A stretch of DNA of 35,915 nucleotides from an uncultured Schlesneria sp. (GTDB taxonomy: Bacteria > Planctomycetota > Planctomycetia > Planctomycetales > Planctomycetaceae), in contig CAIOKO010000128.1 in NCBI GenBank assembly GCA_903858935.1, forward strand, positions 1-35,915. Reading direction: 5' to 3'. Positions 25,645 to 35,914 of this stretch are shown here, piece after piece. Under the pieces are notes generated by a model that was not told where the DNA came from, ran no database searches, and saw only the letters and a program-made list of their open reading frames with translations. Position 1 is the stretch's first letter, and every line of letters begins with the position of its first letter. Made by a program: the position numbers and the translations under genes.

Positions 25645-26772
25645 ATGCGTATTGACGGCCTCTTGTCGCCGAGCGGCATCTGTCGCGCACTCGTCCTTGG
25701 ACTGATTCTTTTAAATGTCGGTTGCAATGGCACCAACGGCTGGGCCATGAATCGGTCCGGCATGAAGAATTACAAGCGTGGGAACTATGCCCAGGCACGA
25801 CATCAGTTCGCACGAGCGATTGCCAATAATCCGTGCAACGCTGACTACCGTTACAATCTTGCCATGGCCGTTCAGAAGCAGGGTGACGCCGCCTCGGCCG
25901 AAAAAATTCTGCGGCATAACCTTACGATCAATGCCATGCACCAGCCGACGTATCACTCGCTGGCACAGGTCTTGACCAGTCAGGGTCGGGCTTCGGAAGC
26001 TCAAGACCTGATTGCGGGATGGGCTGAAACCCAACCGTATGTCCCCGAAGCCAACATCGAATTGGCGTGGGTTGAAAGAGAAACCGGTAACGTTGCCGGG
26101 GCCGAACAGGCATTGCGAAACGCTTTGAAAGCCAATCCAACTCATCCGACAGCACTGGCACACCTCGGACAACTGTATCATGAAAGTGGTCGTGGCGATG
26201 AAGCGACGGCCTATTATCAACGATCGTTGGCGGCCAAATGGGATCAGCCGGAAGTCCAGTCACGCCTTGCAACCCTGGTTGAACCTGGTGCTTCAGGTCG
26301 AAACGGTCGACGTGCAGCAATGATGCAAAACCCGTATGAAGCCCCGATGGTTGCGGGTGGACCGATCATGACCTCGTCACCGACGATCGCTTCGACTGGT
26401 CTGTTTGGTAGCGACGCACAAGCGATTGTCCTGGAAGATCCACGATCAAACCCGCGACCACGCGTCGGTCGAAATGGTCGTGTCAGTGAAGATGGTCAGG
26501 TAATTGCGGCCTATCCGCTTCCCAACTTTGATTCACCAACGACAATGGCTGGATTGCCGAACGGTTCCATCGCCGGACAGCCTGCCACGGCCTCTCAGCA
26601 GCAGGTCGTCGCGGCAGACACTGTGATGGCTCCACAAATGGTCAGTTCCACAAATTTGCCAAATCCGACTATCGCAAGTGGCCCGCCTTTGCTACCACAA
26701 GCAGATCCAGCCACCTGGACGGCGACACCTGCTGAAATGACTGCTTCAATGCCTGTGGTCGATCCACACTGA
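25645..26772 (+). CDS. TPR-repeat lipoprotein
   Basis: A 375-residue lipoprotein with lipobox LNVGC (C27). Residues about 38-210 are tetratricopeptide repeats: MKNYKRGNYAQARHQFARAI, DYRYNLAMAVQKQGDAASAEKIL, TYHSLAQVLTSQGRASEAQDLI, ANIELAWVERETGNVAGAEQAL and ALAHLGQLYHESGRGDEATAYY. The C-terminal 160 residues are low-complexity, rich in Pro/Ser/Thr/Met, and probably disordered. TPR lipoproteins of this type act as scaffolds for envelope or secretion complexes; the partner is unknown. ATG at 25645 has AGGAG at 25630-25634. The methyltransferase gene starts 20 nt after its stop, so an operon is likely. Confidence 0.88.
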   Translation: MRIDGLLSPSGICRALVLGLILLNVGCNGTNGWAMNRSGMKNYKRGNYAQARHQFARAIANNPCNADYRYNLAMAVQKQGDAASAEKILRHNLTINAMHQPTYHSLAQVLTSQGRASEAQDLIAGWAETQPYVPEANIELAWVERETGNVAGAEQALRNALKANPTHPTALAHLGQLYHESGRGDEATAYYQRSLAAKWDQPEVQSRLATLVEPGASGRNGRRAAMMQNPYEAPMVAGGPIMTSSPTIASTGLFGSDAQAIVLEDPRSNPRPRVGRNGRVSEDGQVIAAYPLPNFDSPTTMAGLPNGSIAGQPATASQQQVVAADTVMAPQMVSSTNLPNPTIASGPPLLPQADPATWTATPAEMTASMPVVDPH

Positions 26773-26792
26773 TTTTCGAGATCACGATTCTG

Positions 26793-27548
26793 ATGTCCGG
26801 TACTGAAACGACTCATCCAGATACGCTGGAATATCGTCAACATCCTCAGACTTTCGCTGATCAACCCTCAGGGTTGCCGTCGATCCCTGGTGGTTGGACC
26901 GAGCGTGAATGGACGATTGAAGGGCGGACATTTCGATTAAACCTTCCGGCAGAACCAGACGCTTTTCTGGAAGATCCCGAAGTTCATGAGGCCTTTGATC
27001 GAGACCAATACATGCCCTATTGGGCCTATTTGTGGCCTTCGGCATTAAAAATGGTTGCGGCGATTTTAAAGTACAAGTGGCCCGCTGATGCCGATGTGCT
27101 CGAGATTGGGGCGGGAATCGGGATCGTTGGTCTGGCGGGACTGGCTTGCGGCCTGAATGTCACGATCAGCGACTACGAATCCAAAGCGGTCGAACTGGCG
27201 ATGTACAATGCTCGCCGGAACGGATTCACGAAGGGGCAAGGGCTTGTTCTTGACTGGCGACATCCACCCGCTCGGCAGTTCCCCATTCTCTGGGGCTGCG
27301 AGTTACTTTACGAAGATCGCAACCATGAGCCGTTGCTGGAACTGATTCGAAAAATGCTCACCCCAGACGGTGTCGCATGGTTCGTTGACGGTGGGCGTAT
27401 GCGAGCCGAGCGGTTTTGCCAGCTTGTTCCACAGTACGACCTGGAGATCCAGCTTTTCGATGAACAGCGTCAACCACTTGCAGCTCCTCGAGTGGGTCAA
27501 TATCAACTGATTGAAATTCGGCATCGGCGGACAGCGAATCGCAGATAA
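26793..27548 (+). CDS. Lysine-methyltransferase-like class I SAM enzyme
   Basis: A 251-residue Rossmann-fold methyltransferase. YWAYLWPSALKMV (76-88) precedes SAM motif I VLEIGAGIGIVG (102-113), with the motif II acid at D127 (ISDYES). A later strand CELLYED with a following LLELI helix occurs where related enzymes have D-V-x-Y. The WAYLWPS-plus-motif I layout is that of the METTL21/FAM86 and ETFB-lysine methyltransferase group, so protein lysine methylation is the best guess; the substrate is unknown. The start lies 20 nt after the TPR-lipoprotein stop with no strong ribosome-binding site. It is probably the second gene of the operon beginning at 25645. Confidence 0.8.
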   Translation: MSGTETTHPDTLEYRQHPQTFADQPSGLPSIPGGWTEREWTIEGRTFRLNLPAEPDAFLEDPEVHEAFDRDQYMPYWAYLWPSALKMVAAILKYKWPADADVLEIGAGIGIVGLAGLACGLNVTISDYESKAVELAMYNARRNGFTKGQGLVLDWRHPPARQFPILWGCELLYEDRNHEPLLELIRKMLTPDGVAWFVDGGRMRAERFCQLVPQYDLEIQLFDEQRQPLAAPRVGQYQLIEIRHRRTANRR

Positions 27549-27625
27549 ATAACACGTATTGACCCTTTTTGCCGATTCACCCTACGATCCCGCCCCTAAG
27601 TGGCTTCCGAAGGGGATTGGCCGTC

Positions 27626-28885
27626 ATGACATGGACGGTGGGTTGGAATCGCTGGTTGTGGCTAACGCTATTCGTCGCGCTCGGATTGCGTCTCGGATTG
27701 GCGTTTGCTGTTCAGCATGAAGTCTCAAAAACGCCGGGCCGACTATGCCTGATTACAGGTGATGCCGAGGGCTACTGGGAACTGGCGGGCCATATTGCTG
27801 CTGGTGAAGACTATTCGATCTTCGATCCGCCGCGTCGACTGTTGCGAATGCCAGGTTTCCCTGCATTGCTGGCTCTACCTCGATTCGTATTCGGGGATAA
27901 TCCTTTCGCAGCACGCATCCTGCTTGCGATTGTCGGAACGATCGCGTGTGGACTGACTTATTGGCTCGGTTGCGAACTAGGGGGTGAGGCTGTTGGAGTA
28001 ATTGCTGCGGCGTACACAGCCATCTCACCAGTCATTTGTTTATTCAGCGTCCTGTTCTTGAGTGAAACTGCCTTCGCAGCGGCAATGCTCGCCAGCCTGA
28101 TTGCCGCAGCCAAACTGACCCGGCACAACCAGGGGCTTGGTCCGTCAATTTTTCGACAAGTCGGTCGGGCATCTCAGACAGGTATACTGGTTGGACTCGC
28201 AACCTATATGAGGCCAACGTGGCTATTGGTGGGACCAGGTTTGTCATTCCTCTTTCTGTTTTATGGTCACCAGTCGATTCGCTGGAAGCTGGTTGTTTCA
28301 CTTGTAATCTGTCTTGCGTTGGGAATCGCACTCGCTCCTTGGACAGTCCGTAATGCATGGATCACGGGTCACTTCGTGCCGACAACGTTATGGGTCGGAC
28401 CAAGCCTTTACGACGGACTGAACCCTGATGCCACGGGCGATAGCGATATGGAGTTTTTTGAAAAAGATCGATTACTGCAAACGATGAGCGAATATGAAAT
28501 GGACCGCGAGTACCGGCGGCTTTCCTGGGCGTTCGCGGTTGCACACCCACAACGGGTCATGCAACTGGCGCTCGTGAAACAGAAGCGTTATTGGAGTCCT
28601 GCACCAAATACACCTCAGTTTAAGCACCCCTTGATTCACGCTGTCGCCTGGTTTGCATACGCTCCGCTAATCGTGCTGGCATGCCTGGGAGCGTGGTTCT
28701 CACGACGTGACTTCTGGTTGTTGATCCTGACTGTGGCCCCCATCTTCTACTTCGCAACGTTACATTTGTTGTTTGTCGGTTCATTGCGTTATCGCCTTCC
28801 CGCGGAATATCCATTGGCAGTATTAGCGGCGATTGGCTTCGCTCGCCTGACAAACACCACTCGGCCCGCTCATAACGATCATTGA
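27626..28885 (+). CDS. GT-C family membrane glycosyltransferase (GT39/ArnT-like)
   Basis: A 419-residue polytopic membrane protein. The first helix (LWLTLFVALGLRLGLAFAV) is followed by an outer loop with an acidic site (ITGDAEGYWELAGHI), typical of GT-C enzymes that use polyprenyl-phosphate sugars. About eight to ten further helices follow, for example LLAIVGTIACGLTYWLGC and LVVSLVICLALGIALAPWTVRNAW. The WTVRNAW phrase is also common in this family. It probably transfers a sugar to a lipid or protein at the outer face of the inner membrane; the acceptor is unknown. ATG at 27626 with AAGGGG at 27610-27615 is preferred over an upstream TTG at 27569 that adds 19 residues. Confidence 0.82.
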   Translation: MTWTVGWNRWLWLTLFVALGLRLGLAFAVQHEVSKTPGRLCLITGDAEGYWELAGHIAAGEDYSIFDPPRRLLRMPGFPALLALPRFVFGDNPFAARILLAIVGTIACGLTYWLGCELGGEAVGVIAAAYTAISPVICLFSVLFLSETAFAAAMLASLIAAAKLTRHNQGLGPSIFRQVGRASQTGILVGLATYMRPTWLLVGPGLSFLFLFYGHQSIRWKLVVSLVICLALGIALAPWTVRNAWITGHFVPTTLWVGPSLYDGLNPDATGDSDMEFFEKDRLLQTMSEYEMDREYRRLSWAFAVAHPQRVMQLALVKQKRYWSPAPNTPQFKHPLIHAVAWFAYAPLIVLACLGAWFSRRDFWLLILTVAPIFYFATLHLLFVGSLRYRLPAEYPLAVLAAIGFARLTNTTRPAHNDH

Positions 28886-28935
28886 ATTCTCCCAGCCCTT
28901 CGAAAGTATTCCCGTCCTCGTAACGAGACTTGATC

Positions 28936-31900
28936 GTGGCCGCAATCCTCAGATGGATGATCGTTCTCGTGCTGCTTCTGGCAGTCGCGGGGGGCGGTGC
29001 GGGCTATTGGTTGTATGTCCGTAGCGACGAAGGGCTCAGGGTGATGGTGCTGCGGCAGCTGGACTCGATGGCACCCACATTGAAATTTGACATTGTCCGG
29101 GCCCAATGGGACATGATTGGCCGTGTCCGAATTTACGGGCTGACAATCCGGCTGCCTGAGGACGATGACGAGCAGCCTTCAATCGAAGTACCCGAAGTTG
29201 TGGCCACACTTGAATCGAATCAACTGACCGATTTCGAGAACGTCGTTATTCAAAAACTTCGGATCATCAATCCAAAAGTTCGAGCTGTTCGTGGTCCTGG
29301 GGCTGGGGGGGAATGGAATTTACGACAATTAGTGTTTAAGTCATCGTCGGGGTCGGTCCTTCCCGATGTCGAAGTCGAACACGGAACGATTTCAGTCGAG
29401 CTGCAATTACAGGAACGGCGATCTAAGCGATTGAAGCTGCAGAATTTCAACGTCACTGCTGTCCCAAAAGATTCTCGACGATTGGCGATTCAAGTCGGGA
29501 CCCAGCTTGATCCCGCTGGCCCATTGACGCTCGACATTGACGTGAATCTGGACGGACCGACTTGGGAATGTGTCTCTAGTGATCCCTGGCGTGTTCCGGT
29601 CAATTCAGCTGTCTTGCAACTGCTCTGCGACGTCTGTCCGGAATTAGCGACGCACGTTGCAAAAGCCTCAGACTGGGTCGAACGAATGAAGTTCCAGCAA
29701 GCTGAGGCAAACCCAACCGAAAATTTCGATGCATCGAAGATATTAGAGACACCGCTTGACTCGAAATCACCTCAGCCGGACTTCGGACTGCGGTGTACCT
29801 GCGATCTGACGTTTGAATTAGGTCAGCACGAACCAGGCACTCCTTTGGCGTTCCGTATACGGGCCTCGATCGTTGAAGGGCAGATCGATCACGAGTTATT
29901 GCCGTTTCCTTTTCACGACTTGCAAGGAGATATTTTCGTCGACAATCATCGTAAGGTCATTGTCCGCGACGTGCGAGCATCGAACGGCCCGGCTCAACTA
30001 GCCTTCGACGGCGCAGTCGTTCCCAGTAAGCCGATCGAAGGAGCCCTCAAGCTACGGGGCATCGAACTGAACGATGCGATCGTATCGCGATTGCCGGTAA
30101 TGCTGAGGGATATTGTTCAAAGACTTGGGCTTACCGGCGAATGCGATGCCGACTGCACTGTTGTTTACGATGGTGGAGTCTGGCGACCGGAACTCGATCT
30201 GCGAATCTCACGAGGGACCGTCACCGAAAAACGATTTCCCGTAACCGTTCGGAACGTCGAAGGAGAATTGCATCTTCGAAATAGCGTCGTCACGTTCAAA
30301 GGCGAAGGAAAGTACGCTGGACAACCAGTTCTTGTCAAAGGAACGGTCAAGAACCCAGGTCCGGCGCACGAGGCGGAAATCGTACTCAAGAGTAAGAATC
30401 TGCCACTTGATGATGAATCGGTTGCCGCGTGTCCGCCTGAAGTCCGACGAGCCATTGAGGCGATCAAGTTGAGCTGTCGCCATGATGTCTGGCTGAAACT
30501 CACAAGAGCTGCAGGGGAAGGGAACAAGTACAAGCCAGAGCTGATCGAGACAATCTACGACGGAAGTCTCAATTTTCATGGATTTCCTTATAGCATCGAG
30601 CAATTGCGGGGCCGCGTGAGATGGACAGGTGACGTGGTCCAGTTCACTGAACTCGAGGGGATTCACGCAGGAGCAACATTGGAGGGTCGAGGGACTTTTG
30701 AACGACGCACGAAATCAAGCCTGCTCGATCTGGTCATCGACGCAAAAGAAGCCTCATTCGATCGATCGTTGAAAGCAGCGCTGCCTGCCGTTCTCGTTCA
30801 AGTGTGGAACGATTTTCAGCCGCAAGGAACATTTGATCTCACGACACATATTACCTGGGTTCCGGGTGAACCGTGCACCGTCGTGATCCCTTCAGTCAAA
30901 GTTCGCGAAGGTTCCGTCAACATCAGATGTTTCCCCTGGTCGCTTCAAAGGTTGAGTGGAGAATTCTCATTCAACACAGAGCCAGGAAAGCTTGAAATGA
31001 AGCAACTAGAAGCCCAGCACGACGACACTCGACTGACCGCACAAGGAGTCGGTTGGTTCCCCAACGGTGCTCCGTGGACTTTAAAATTTGATCAACTAAA
31101 CGTCGATCATTTGATTCCCGACAAAGCGTTCTACAATGCGCTTCCCCCGACCGTACAACATGTCATGGACGTCCTGCGACCGACGGGCGATTTTTCGTTT
31201 GATGGACCCGTTGAGTTCTTCGGCTCGCCTCGTAGTGGCGATTCGGTCGGTGCGATTTGGAATTTACGGAGCGAACTTTCGCATTGTTCAATTAATGCGG
31301 GCACTCCTGTCGACGACATCAATGGAACGGTTCAACTGAAGGGTCGATGGGATGGCGTACAGACTGATCTTAAGGGTGAGCTGGATCTTAAGTCGGTCTC
31401 TGTATTTCGGCATGCTTCCGGCAAATCGTATCAAATCAGCGATGTTCAAGGTCCCTTTTCGTTTCATGACAGAGAGTTCGTTGCCGGAAGCAAGGCAGGG
31501 GTTCCTCGGCGAAAGGTTGCTCCCGAACCGGAAAAACGGATCAGAGGTAAGGCGGTTGGTGGAACGATTTTTCTGGATGCTGTCGTCGATGTCCAGGACG
31601 AACCCACATATCGAGCGGTTGTTGAGCTTAAGAATGGGCAACTCGAACAATACGCACAGAAGTATCTTCGAGGACAGGATCATCTGGCGGGGGTGATGAA
31701 CGGTATCATGTCCCTTCGCGGTAAGGGATCAGAAGCCGACAACATGGAAGGCGAGGGAAGCTTGCGGATCGCTCCTGCATCACTTTACGAATTGCCGTTA
31801 TTCGTGCAGATGTTTCAGATGCCGCAATTACGTGTTCCGGATAGAACGGCGTTTGCACAAGCCGATTTGCGATTTACCATCGCGAACAGCCGATTCGACT

Positions 31901-32226
31901 TCAAATCAATCGAGCTTCTCGGAGACGCAATGAGTCTACGTGGTCGCGGATATGTCGGTTTTGACGGCGGAATGGATCTGGAGTTTGGCTCGCATCCTGG
32001 CCGCGGTTCACGCCGACTGCTTCAAAATCTGTTCATGGGAGCGGACTGGATTGCTGTTAGAGTGACTGGAAATGTTGGGAACCCAACCGTGAAGTACGTT
32101 CCGCTTCCAGAACTTGACGACGCCATGCGGCAGTTTCTTGGCGCTTTTGATTACAGACCAATGGGACCCGTTCGGCAGATGGCTCCGCCACGTACTGGAC
32201 AAAATCCGAACGAAGTCAATCGCTGA
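28936..32226 (+). CDS. AsmA-like envelope protein
   Basis: A 1096-residue protein with one N-terminal transmembrane helix (about 5-27) and a very long extracytoplasmic region. That region is full of repeated short beta patterns of the form G-x-L-x-L-R-G-x-x-L, for example GDIFVDNHRKVIVRDVRA, GALKLRGIELND, GTVKNPGPAHEAEIVLKSKNLPL and GTVQLKGRWDGVQTDLKGEL. The C-terminal stretch (LRIAPASLYELPLFVQMFQM, MSLRGRGYVGFDGGMDLEF) matches the AsmA-like C-terminal type. Such proteins (AsmA, YhdP, TamB group) form long beta grooves that bridge the envelope and are linked to lipid transport. GTG at 28936 was chosen over TTG at 28930 on spacing from a weak GAGA. It follows the glycosyltransferase gene by 50 nt. 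Confidence 0.82.
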   Translation: MAAILRWMIVLVLLLAVAGGGAGYWLYVRSDEGLRVMVLRQLDSMAPTLKFDIVRAQWDMIGRVRIYGLTIRLPEDDDEQPSIEVPEVVATLESNQLTDFENVVIQKLRIINPKVRAVRGPGAGGEWNLRQLVFKSSSGSVLPDVEVEHGTISVELQLQERRSKRLKLQNFNVTAVPKDSRRLAIQVGTQLDPAGPLTLDIDVNLDGPTWECVSSDPWRVPVNSAVLQLLCDVCPELATHVAKASDWVERMKFQQAEANPTENFDASKILETPLDSKSPQPDFGLRCTCDLTFELGQHEPGTPLAFRIRASIVEGQIDHELLPFPFHDLQGDIFVDNHRKVIVRDVRASNGPAQLAFDGAVVPSKPIEGALKLRGIELNDAIVSRLPVMLRDIVQRLGLTGECDADCTVVYDGGVWRPELDLRISRGTVTEKRFPVTVRNVEGELHLRNSVVTFKGEGKYAGQPVLVKGTVKNPGPAHEAEIVLKSKNLPLDDESVAACPPEVRRAIEAIKLSCRHDVWLKLTRAAGEGNKYKPELIETIYDGSLNFHGFPYSIEQLRGRVRWTGDVVQFTELEGIHAGATLEGRGTFERRTKSSLLDLVIDAKEASFDRSLKAALPAVLVQVWNDFQPQGTFDLTTHITWVPGEPCTVVIPSVKVREGSVNIRCFPWSLQRLSGEFSFNTEPGKLEMKQLEAQHDDTRLTAQGVGWFPNGAPWTLKFDQLNVDHLIPDKAFYNALPPTVQHVMDVLRPTGDFSFDGPVEFFGSPRSGDSVGAIWNLRSELSHCSINAGTPVDDINGTVQLKGRWDGVQTDLKGELDLKSVSVFRHASGKSYQISDVQGPFSFHDREFVAGSKAGVPRRKVAPEPEKRIRGKAVGGTIFLDAVVDVQDEPTYRAVVELKNGQLEQYAQKYLRGQDHLAGVMNGIMSLRGKGSEADNMEGEGSLRIAPASLYELPLFVQMFQMPQLRVPDRTAFAQADLRFTIANSRFDFKSIELLGDAMSLRGRGYVGFDGGMDLEFGSHPGRGSRRLLQNLFMGADWIAVRVTGNVGNPTVKYVPLPELDDAMRQFLGAFDYRPMGPVRQMAPPRTGQNPNEVNR

Positions 32227-32342
32227 ATCGATAAACACATCTCACATGTTTCAACATCGTTTCGATTTGTCATAGTATTAAAAGCAACGGTCTCCACGAC
32301 CGCCCGCTAGTCCTTACCGAGACTGCCGATTACAATTCCTCC

Positions 32343-35300
32343 ATGTCACACGTCACGATTGTTACCGGCTGTGCAGGGGCTGGAAAAACAGCCAAGCTCC
32401 TTGAGACGTATCGCACTGCACTTGAACGCGGCCGTTCGGAGCAGCGACCGGGAACAGCACTGTGGCTGACGCCAACTCATCGCATTCAAAAATGCGTGTC
32501 TCAACAAATTGCCGATCTGTGTGGAACTGTCTGTTTTGCTCCGAACGTTTTGACATTCGACCGATTCGCCGTGCGGATTCTCGAGGCGGCAGGAAGACCG
32601 GCTTCGCCAATTTCGCCGGTGATGAAGCGGCTGCTGATTCGGCGAATTGCCGCCTCGCTGCAGGAACAAGGTGAACTTCGTTACTTTCAACCAATCGTTG
32701 GTACAACCGGATTCTTTGACGTTATTTCCAGCTTTATCAGCGAACTGAAACGAGAAGAAATCTGGCCAGAAACGTTTGTCGAAGCCTGTCAGGAACGGAC
32801 ATCGAGCTTTGCCAGACGCGATCTCGAAGTTGGGCTGATCTATTCTCGTTACCAGCGGCATCTGGGAGAGCAGAACTGGTACGACAACGAAGGTCGATTC
32901 TGGTTGGCCCGGACAGCGCTTAGCGACGGAGTTCGTGGGCCGTTCGTGGACGTTCGGACTCTTATCGTCGATGGCTTTGCAGATTTCACTCAGACCCAAT
33001 ACGAAATACTTGGCTATCTGGCTGGCTGGATTGATGAAATCTTCATTTCATTGCCTGCCGAGCAGCCACTGATTCGAAACGACCTGTTCGCGAAGCCCCA
33101 AGTCGCAATCGCACGAATTCAAGAACAGCTTCCGGAAAACGCAACCTATCGGTTGGAAAGACTGCCATCCAGCATGTCGAACACAACCAGCGTTTCACCG
33201 CAGCAAATTCTTTCAAACTCCTTGCCATCCGTTCGAATTATTGCAGAACGGCTTTTTGCGAATCCGCGTCTGGTAAAGCCCTCGAGTAATTCCGACGGGC
33301 TCGAAATCGTCGAAGCAATTGGCCCGTTTGCAGAATGGGAGGCTGTCGCACGCCGGATCAAAGCATTGTTGAATCGGGGGAAACAACAACAGAGTCAACT
33401 ATCTCACCCCGCAAATACTTCGACGTTAACTCAGCCGGAAGACATTGTTATCGGTCTCCGTTCCATTTCGGATGAGGGACCGAGATTGTGTCGCTATCTG
33501 ACTTCAGCCGGTTTGCCCGTCTGGTGCGAGGCAGAATTGCCGCTGACATCAAGTTCCATCGTCCGAGCAGTCTTGTCGTTGCTGCAATTAGAACTGGAAG
33601 ATTGGCCCTTCGAACGACTTCTTACGTTTATGGATTCGTATTTTTTCCACCCGAACTGGCCTGAATTAGAATCCGGCCGTGCAATTCGTGCTGTTGCTAA
33701 ATCGCTTCGTTATCTGCGAATAGGCTCGGGACGTGATGTGATGCTTCGTGCCCTGGGAAGTCACCCTGCTGAATCATCAAAATCCTCGGCAACTGATTCC
33801 GATTCATTTTACGAAATGGCAAGAGTAGCCGCGCCACTTCTCTTGCGATTGTCAAAGACCCTGGACCGGCTACGCCGGTCACACACGTTGAACGACTGGG
33901 CAGATGTCCTGACGGCGCTGGGTGATGAACTTGGCTGGACGCGACGTATTGAAACGATAAGTGACGAACTGGCAAGTCATGAATCGCGCGAGCTGGACTT
34001 AATGCAGCGGATCTTGCGAACCGCTGCTGAGGCCGATCAAAAGCTTGTTGCGACTGGACGGGCACGCTCATTATCTCTTGCTGATTTTGCTTCCGAGTTT
34101 CGGGATTTGCTCAGCCACGAAACGGTTAATTCAGAAACGGAAACCGGCGGGTGCATTCGAATCCTTGGCGTTGAACAAATTCGGAACATGGATATCCCAC
34201 ACCTCTTTCTGATCGGATTGACTGAGAACAGCTTTCCAACGCCGCGCACCGATGATTGTCTTTTTAGCGAGTCGGAACGCCGCGATTTCATTTCGCGAGG
34301 CGTTGCATTACGACATCGATCAGGACATCACGCAGATGAAATGTTCTTGTTTTACAGTGTTGTCACCAGAGCCCGGCAAAGTCTGACCCTGAGCTACCCT
34401 GCCGTCAATTCAAAAGGTCAGCCGGTATTTCCAAGCCCCTATGTCACCACATTGAAGTCGCTTTTTACCAGTGGCTCACTTAAGGAATCTTGCGAAGGCC
34501 AGCTCAATCCCGTTCCAACTGCCGATCGAGCAATCACAGCGACCGATCTGCGACTTTCGGCCATGGTCCAAGCTCGCGAAGGTCATCCCGAATTATTTCG
34601 CGCTGTCCTTGAACTGGATTCTCTTCGAAAGAGAGCATTCAACACTCTCGCCGCCTGTGAAGTTGCGAGTCATCGATTCCAAGAGCGCGGATTCACGAAA
34701 TACGAAGGCCTCTTGGAGTTGCCTCAAAACCTTCTCGGGCTTCGACAGCGATTTGGGCTTCATCATCAGTTTAGCGCCACCGAATTTGAAAGTTATGCTC
34801 GTTGTCGGTTTCAATTCTGGTTATCGACAGTTTTAAGAGTTGGTGCTGTTGAAACACCTGAGGAAGGAACCGACTACGCCGCGCGAGGAACATTACTGCA
34901 CGAGGTACTTGCCAAACTCTTAATCGAAGGCACGTTCGCCGATCCTGATGCACTGAGAAATCGCTTTTGCCAGCTCGTCGATTTACAACTTGATCGCCAG
35001 ATCCCCACCACCGAACTGCAACGAGCATTGATAAAAATCGAAAGTAGAATCCTCAAACAATGGGCCGACGCATTCGTCGAACAACAGGTCGAATATGACG
35101 AGCGCGTCGACGAGGTCATTAAAGAAACACAATCACTCGCTCCCGAGATCCCATTTGGGCGACTGCCCGAAGTTACTTCAGCAACTCTAGAGATCCATCC
35201 TGCAATCGAGTTTGGCCGCGGCGACGATCGCGTCAAATTGCGGGGTCGAATCGATCGCGTCGATGTCGGCTCGTTCGAAGGTCATCCGGCTTATGTTGTC

Positions 35301-35765
35301 ATCGATTACAAGACCGGTCAGCGGCCAAGCCTGAAGAATGATGATCTCATCAGCGGCCGTTCGATCCAATTGGCATTATATTTACTTGCCATAAAACGGC
35401 TGGGGCTCGTCACGCCCGACGCGGTGCCGTACCAAATGGGATTTTGGGCCTTGAACGATACTGGATTCAAGCCTGGCATGGGCCGCAGTAAGTTCGAACC
35501 CCTTGACACCGCCGTGATTCAGTCACTGGAGATTCTGTTGGACGACCTGTTACCACGACTGGCCGAAGGAATCAGGTCCGGAAGTTTTGTCGTAGAAAAC
35601 AATGATCCGAACTGTACCGGACGATGCATGTATCGCACGGTTTGCAGGGTCAAACAGCTTAGACCATTAGCCGAATCATTAGGAAAACGGTCCCCTGCCC
35701 CAACCGATCCTACCGCAGACGAAAAGACTGGCGAAGGAAGTTTTTCGTCCAAGTCGAAATCTTGA
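32343..35765 (+). CDS. addB: AddB-like helicase/nuclease subunit with Fe-S nuclease domain
   Basis: A 1140-residue protein of the AddB/RexB type, a subunit of the double-strand-break end-processing complex AddAB. The N-terminal P-loop GCAGAGKT is at 9-16 and a degenerate superfamily-1 helicase body follows. The C-terminal RecB-type nuclease has RGTLLHEVL, then LRGRIDRVD and VVIDYKTGQ (D988, K990), so all usual active-site elements are present. C821 (YARCRFQFW) together with C1091, C1095 and C1101 (CTGRCMYRTVC) gives the four-cysteine Fe-S arrangement known for AddB nuclease domains. Its partner AddA is not in this window and may lie just downstream. ATG at 32343 has no Shine-Dalgarno site (CCTCC precedes it). 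Confidence 0.88.
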   Translation: MSHVTIVTGCAGAGKTAKLLETYRTALERGRSEQRPGTALWLTPTHRIQKCVSQQIADLCGTVCFAPNVLTFDRFAVRILEAAGRPASPISPVMKRLLIRRIAASLQEQGELRYFQPIVGTTGFFDVISSFISELKREEIWPETFVEACQERTSSFARRDLEVGLIYSRYQRHLGEQNWYDNEGRFWLARTALSDGVRGPFVDVRTLIVDGFADFTQTQYEILGYLAGWIDEIFISLPAEQPLIRNDLFAKPQVAIARIQEQLPENATYRLERLPSSMSNTTSVSPQQILSNSLPSVRIIAERLFANPRLVKPSSNSDGLEIVEAIGPFAEWEAVARRIKALLNRGKQQQSQLSHPANTSTLTQPEDIVIGLRSISDEGPRLCRYLTSAGLPVWCEAELPLTSSSIVRAVLSLLQLELEDWPFERLLTFMDSYFFHPNWPELESGRAIRAVAKSLRYLRIGSGRDVMLRALGSHPAESSKSSATDSDSFYEMARVAAPLLLRLSKTLDRLRRSHTLNDWADVLTALGDELGWTRRIETISDELASHESRELDLMQRILRTAAEADQKLVATGRARSLSLADFASEFRDLLSHETVNSETETGGCIRILGVEQIRNMDIPHLFLIGLTENSFPTPRTDDCLFSESERRDFISRGVALRHRSGHHADEMFLFYSVVTRARQSLTLSYPAVNSKGQPVFPSPYVTTLKSLFTSGSLKESCEGQLNPVPTADRAITATDLRLSAMVQAREGHPELFRAVLELDSLRKRAFNTLAACEVASHRFQERGFTKYEGLLELPQNLLGLRQRFGLHHQFSATEFESYARCRFQFWLSTVLRVGAVETPEEGTDYAARGTLLHEVLAKLLIEGTFADPDALRNRFCQLVDLQLDRQIPTTELQRALIKIESRILKQWADAFVEQQVEYDERVDEVIKETQSLAPEIPFGRLPEVTSATLEIHPAIEFGRGDDRVKLRGRIDRVDVGSFEGHPAYVVIDYKTGQRPSLKNDDLISGRSIQLALYLLAIKRLGLVTPDAVPYQMGFWALNDTGFKPGMGRSKFEPLDTAVIQSLEILLDDLLPRLAEGIRSGSFVVENNDPNCTGRCMYRTVCRVKQLRPLAESLGKRSPAPTDPTADEKTGEGSFSSKSKS

Positions 35766-35850
35766 TAAACGAAGAATGTTTGGTTCGTCACCAGTTTGTG
35801 TGGGTAATTTATTGAGGAAAAGTAAGAGACTCAGCTCAGGTTCGACAAAA

Positions 35851-35914
35851 GGGGCTCGCCCCCTCCGCCAACGCCTTCGATCGCCACTGCAGGTGTGAGG
35901 GCGATGCGAAGGCG
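35851..35914. repeat. Hairpin-rich sequence at right edge
   Basis: A GGGGC-TC-GCCCC dyad (35851-35862) is followed by a longer imperfect inverted repeat: CGCCTTCGATCGCC at 35872-35885 and GGCGATGCGAAGGCG at 35900-35914. The arms differ by one inserted base and enclose a 14-nt loop. The sequence runs to the window edge, so the full extent is unknown. It may be a terminator region or another palindromic repeat. Confidence 0.55.
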
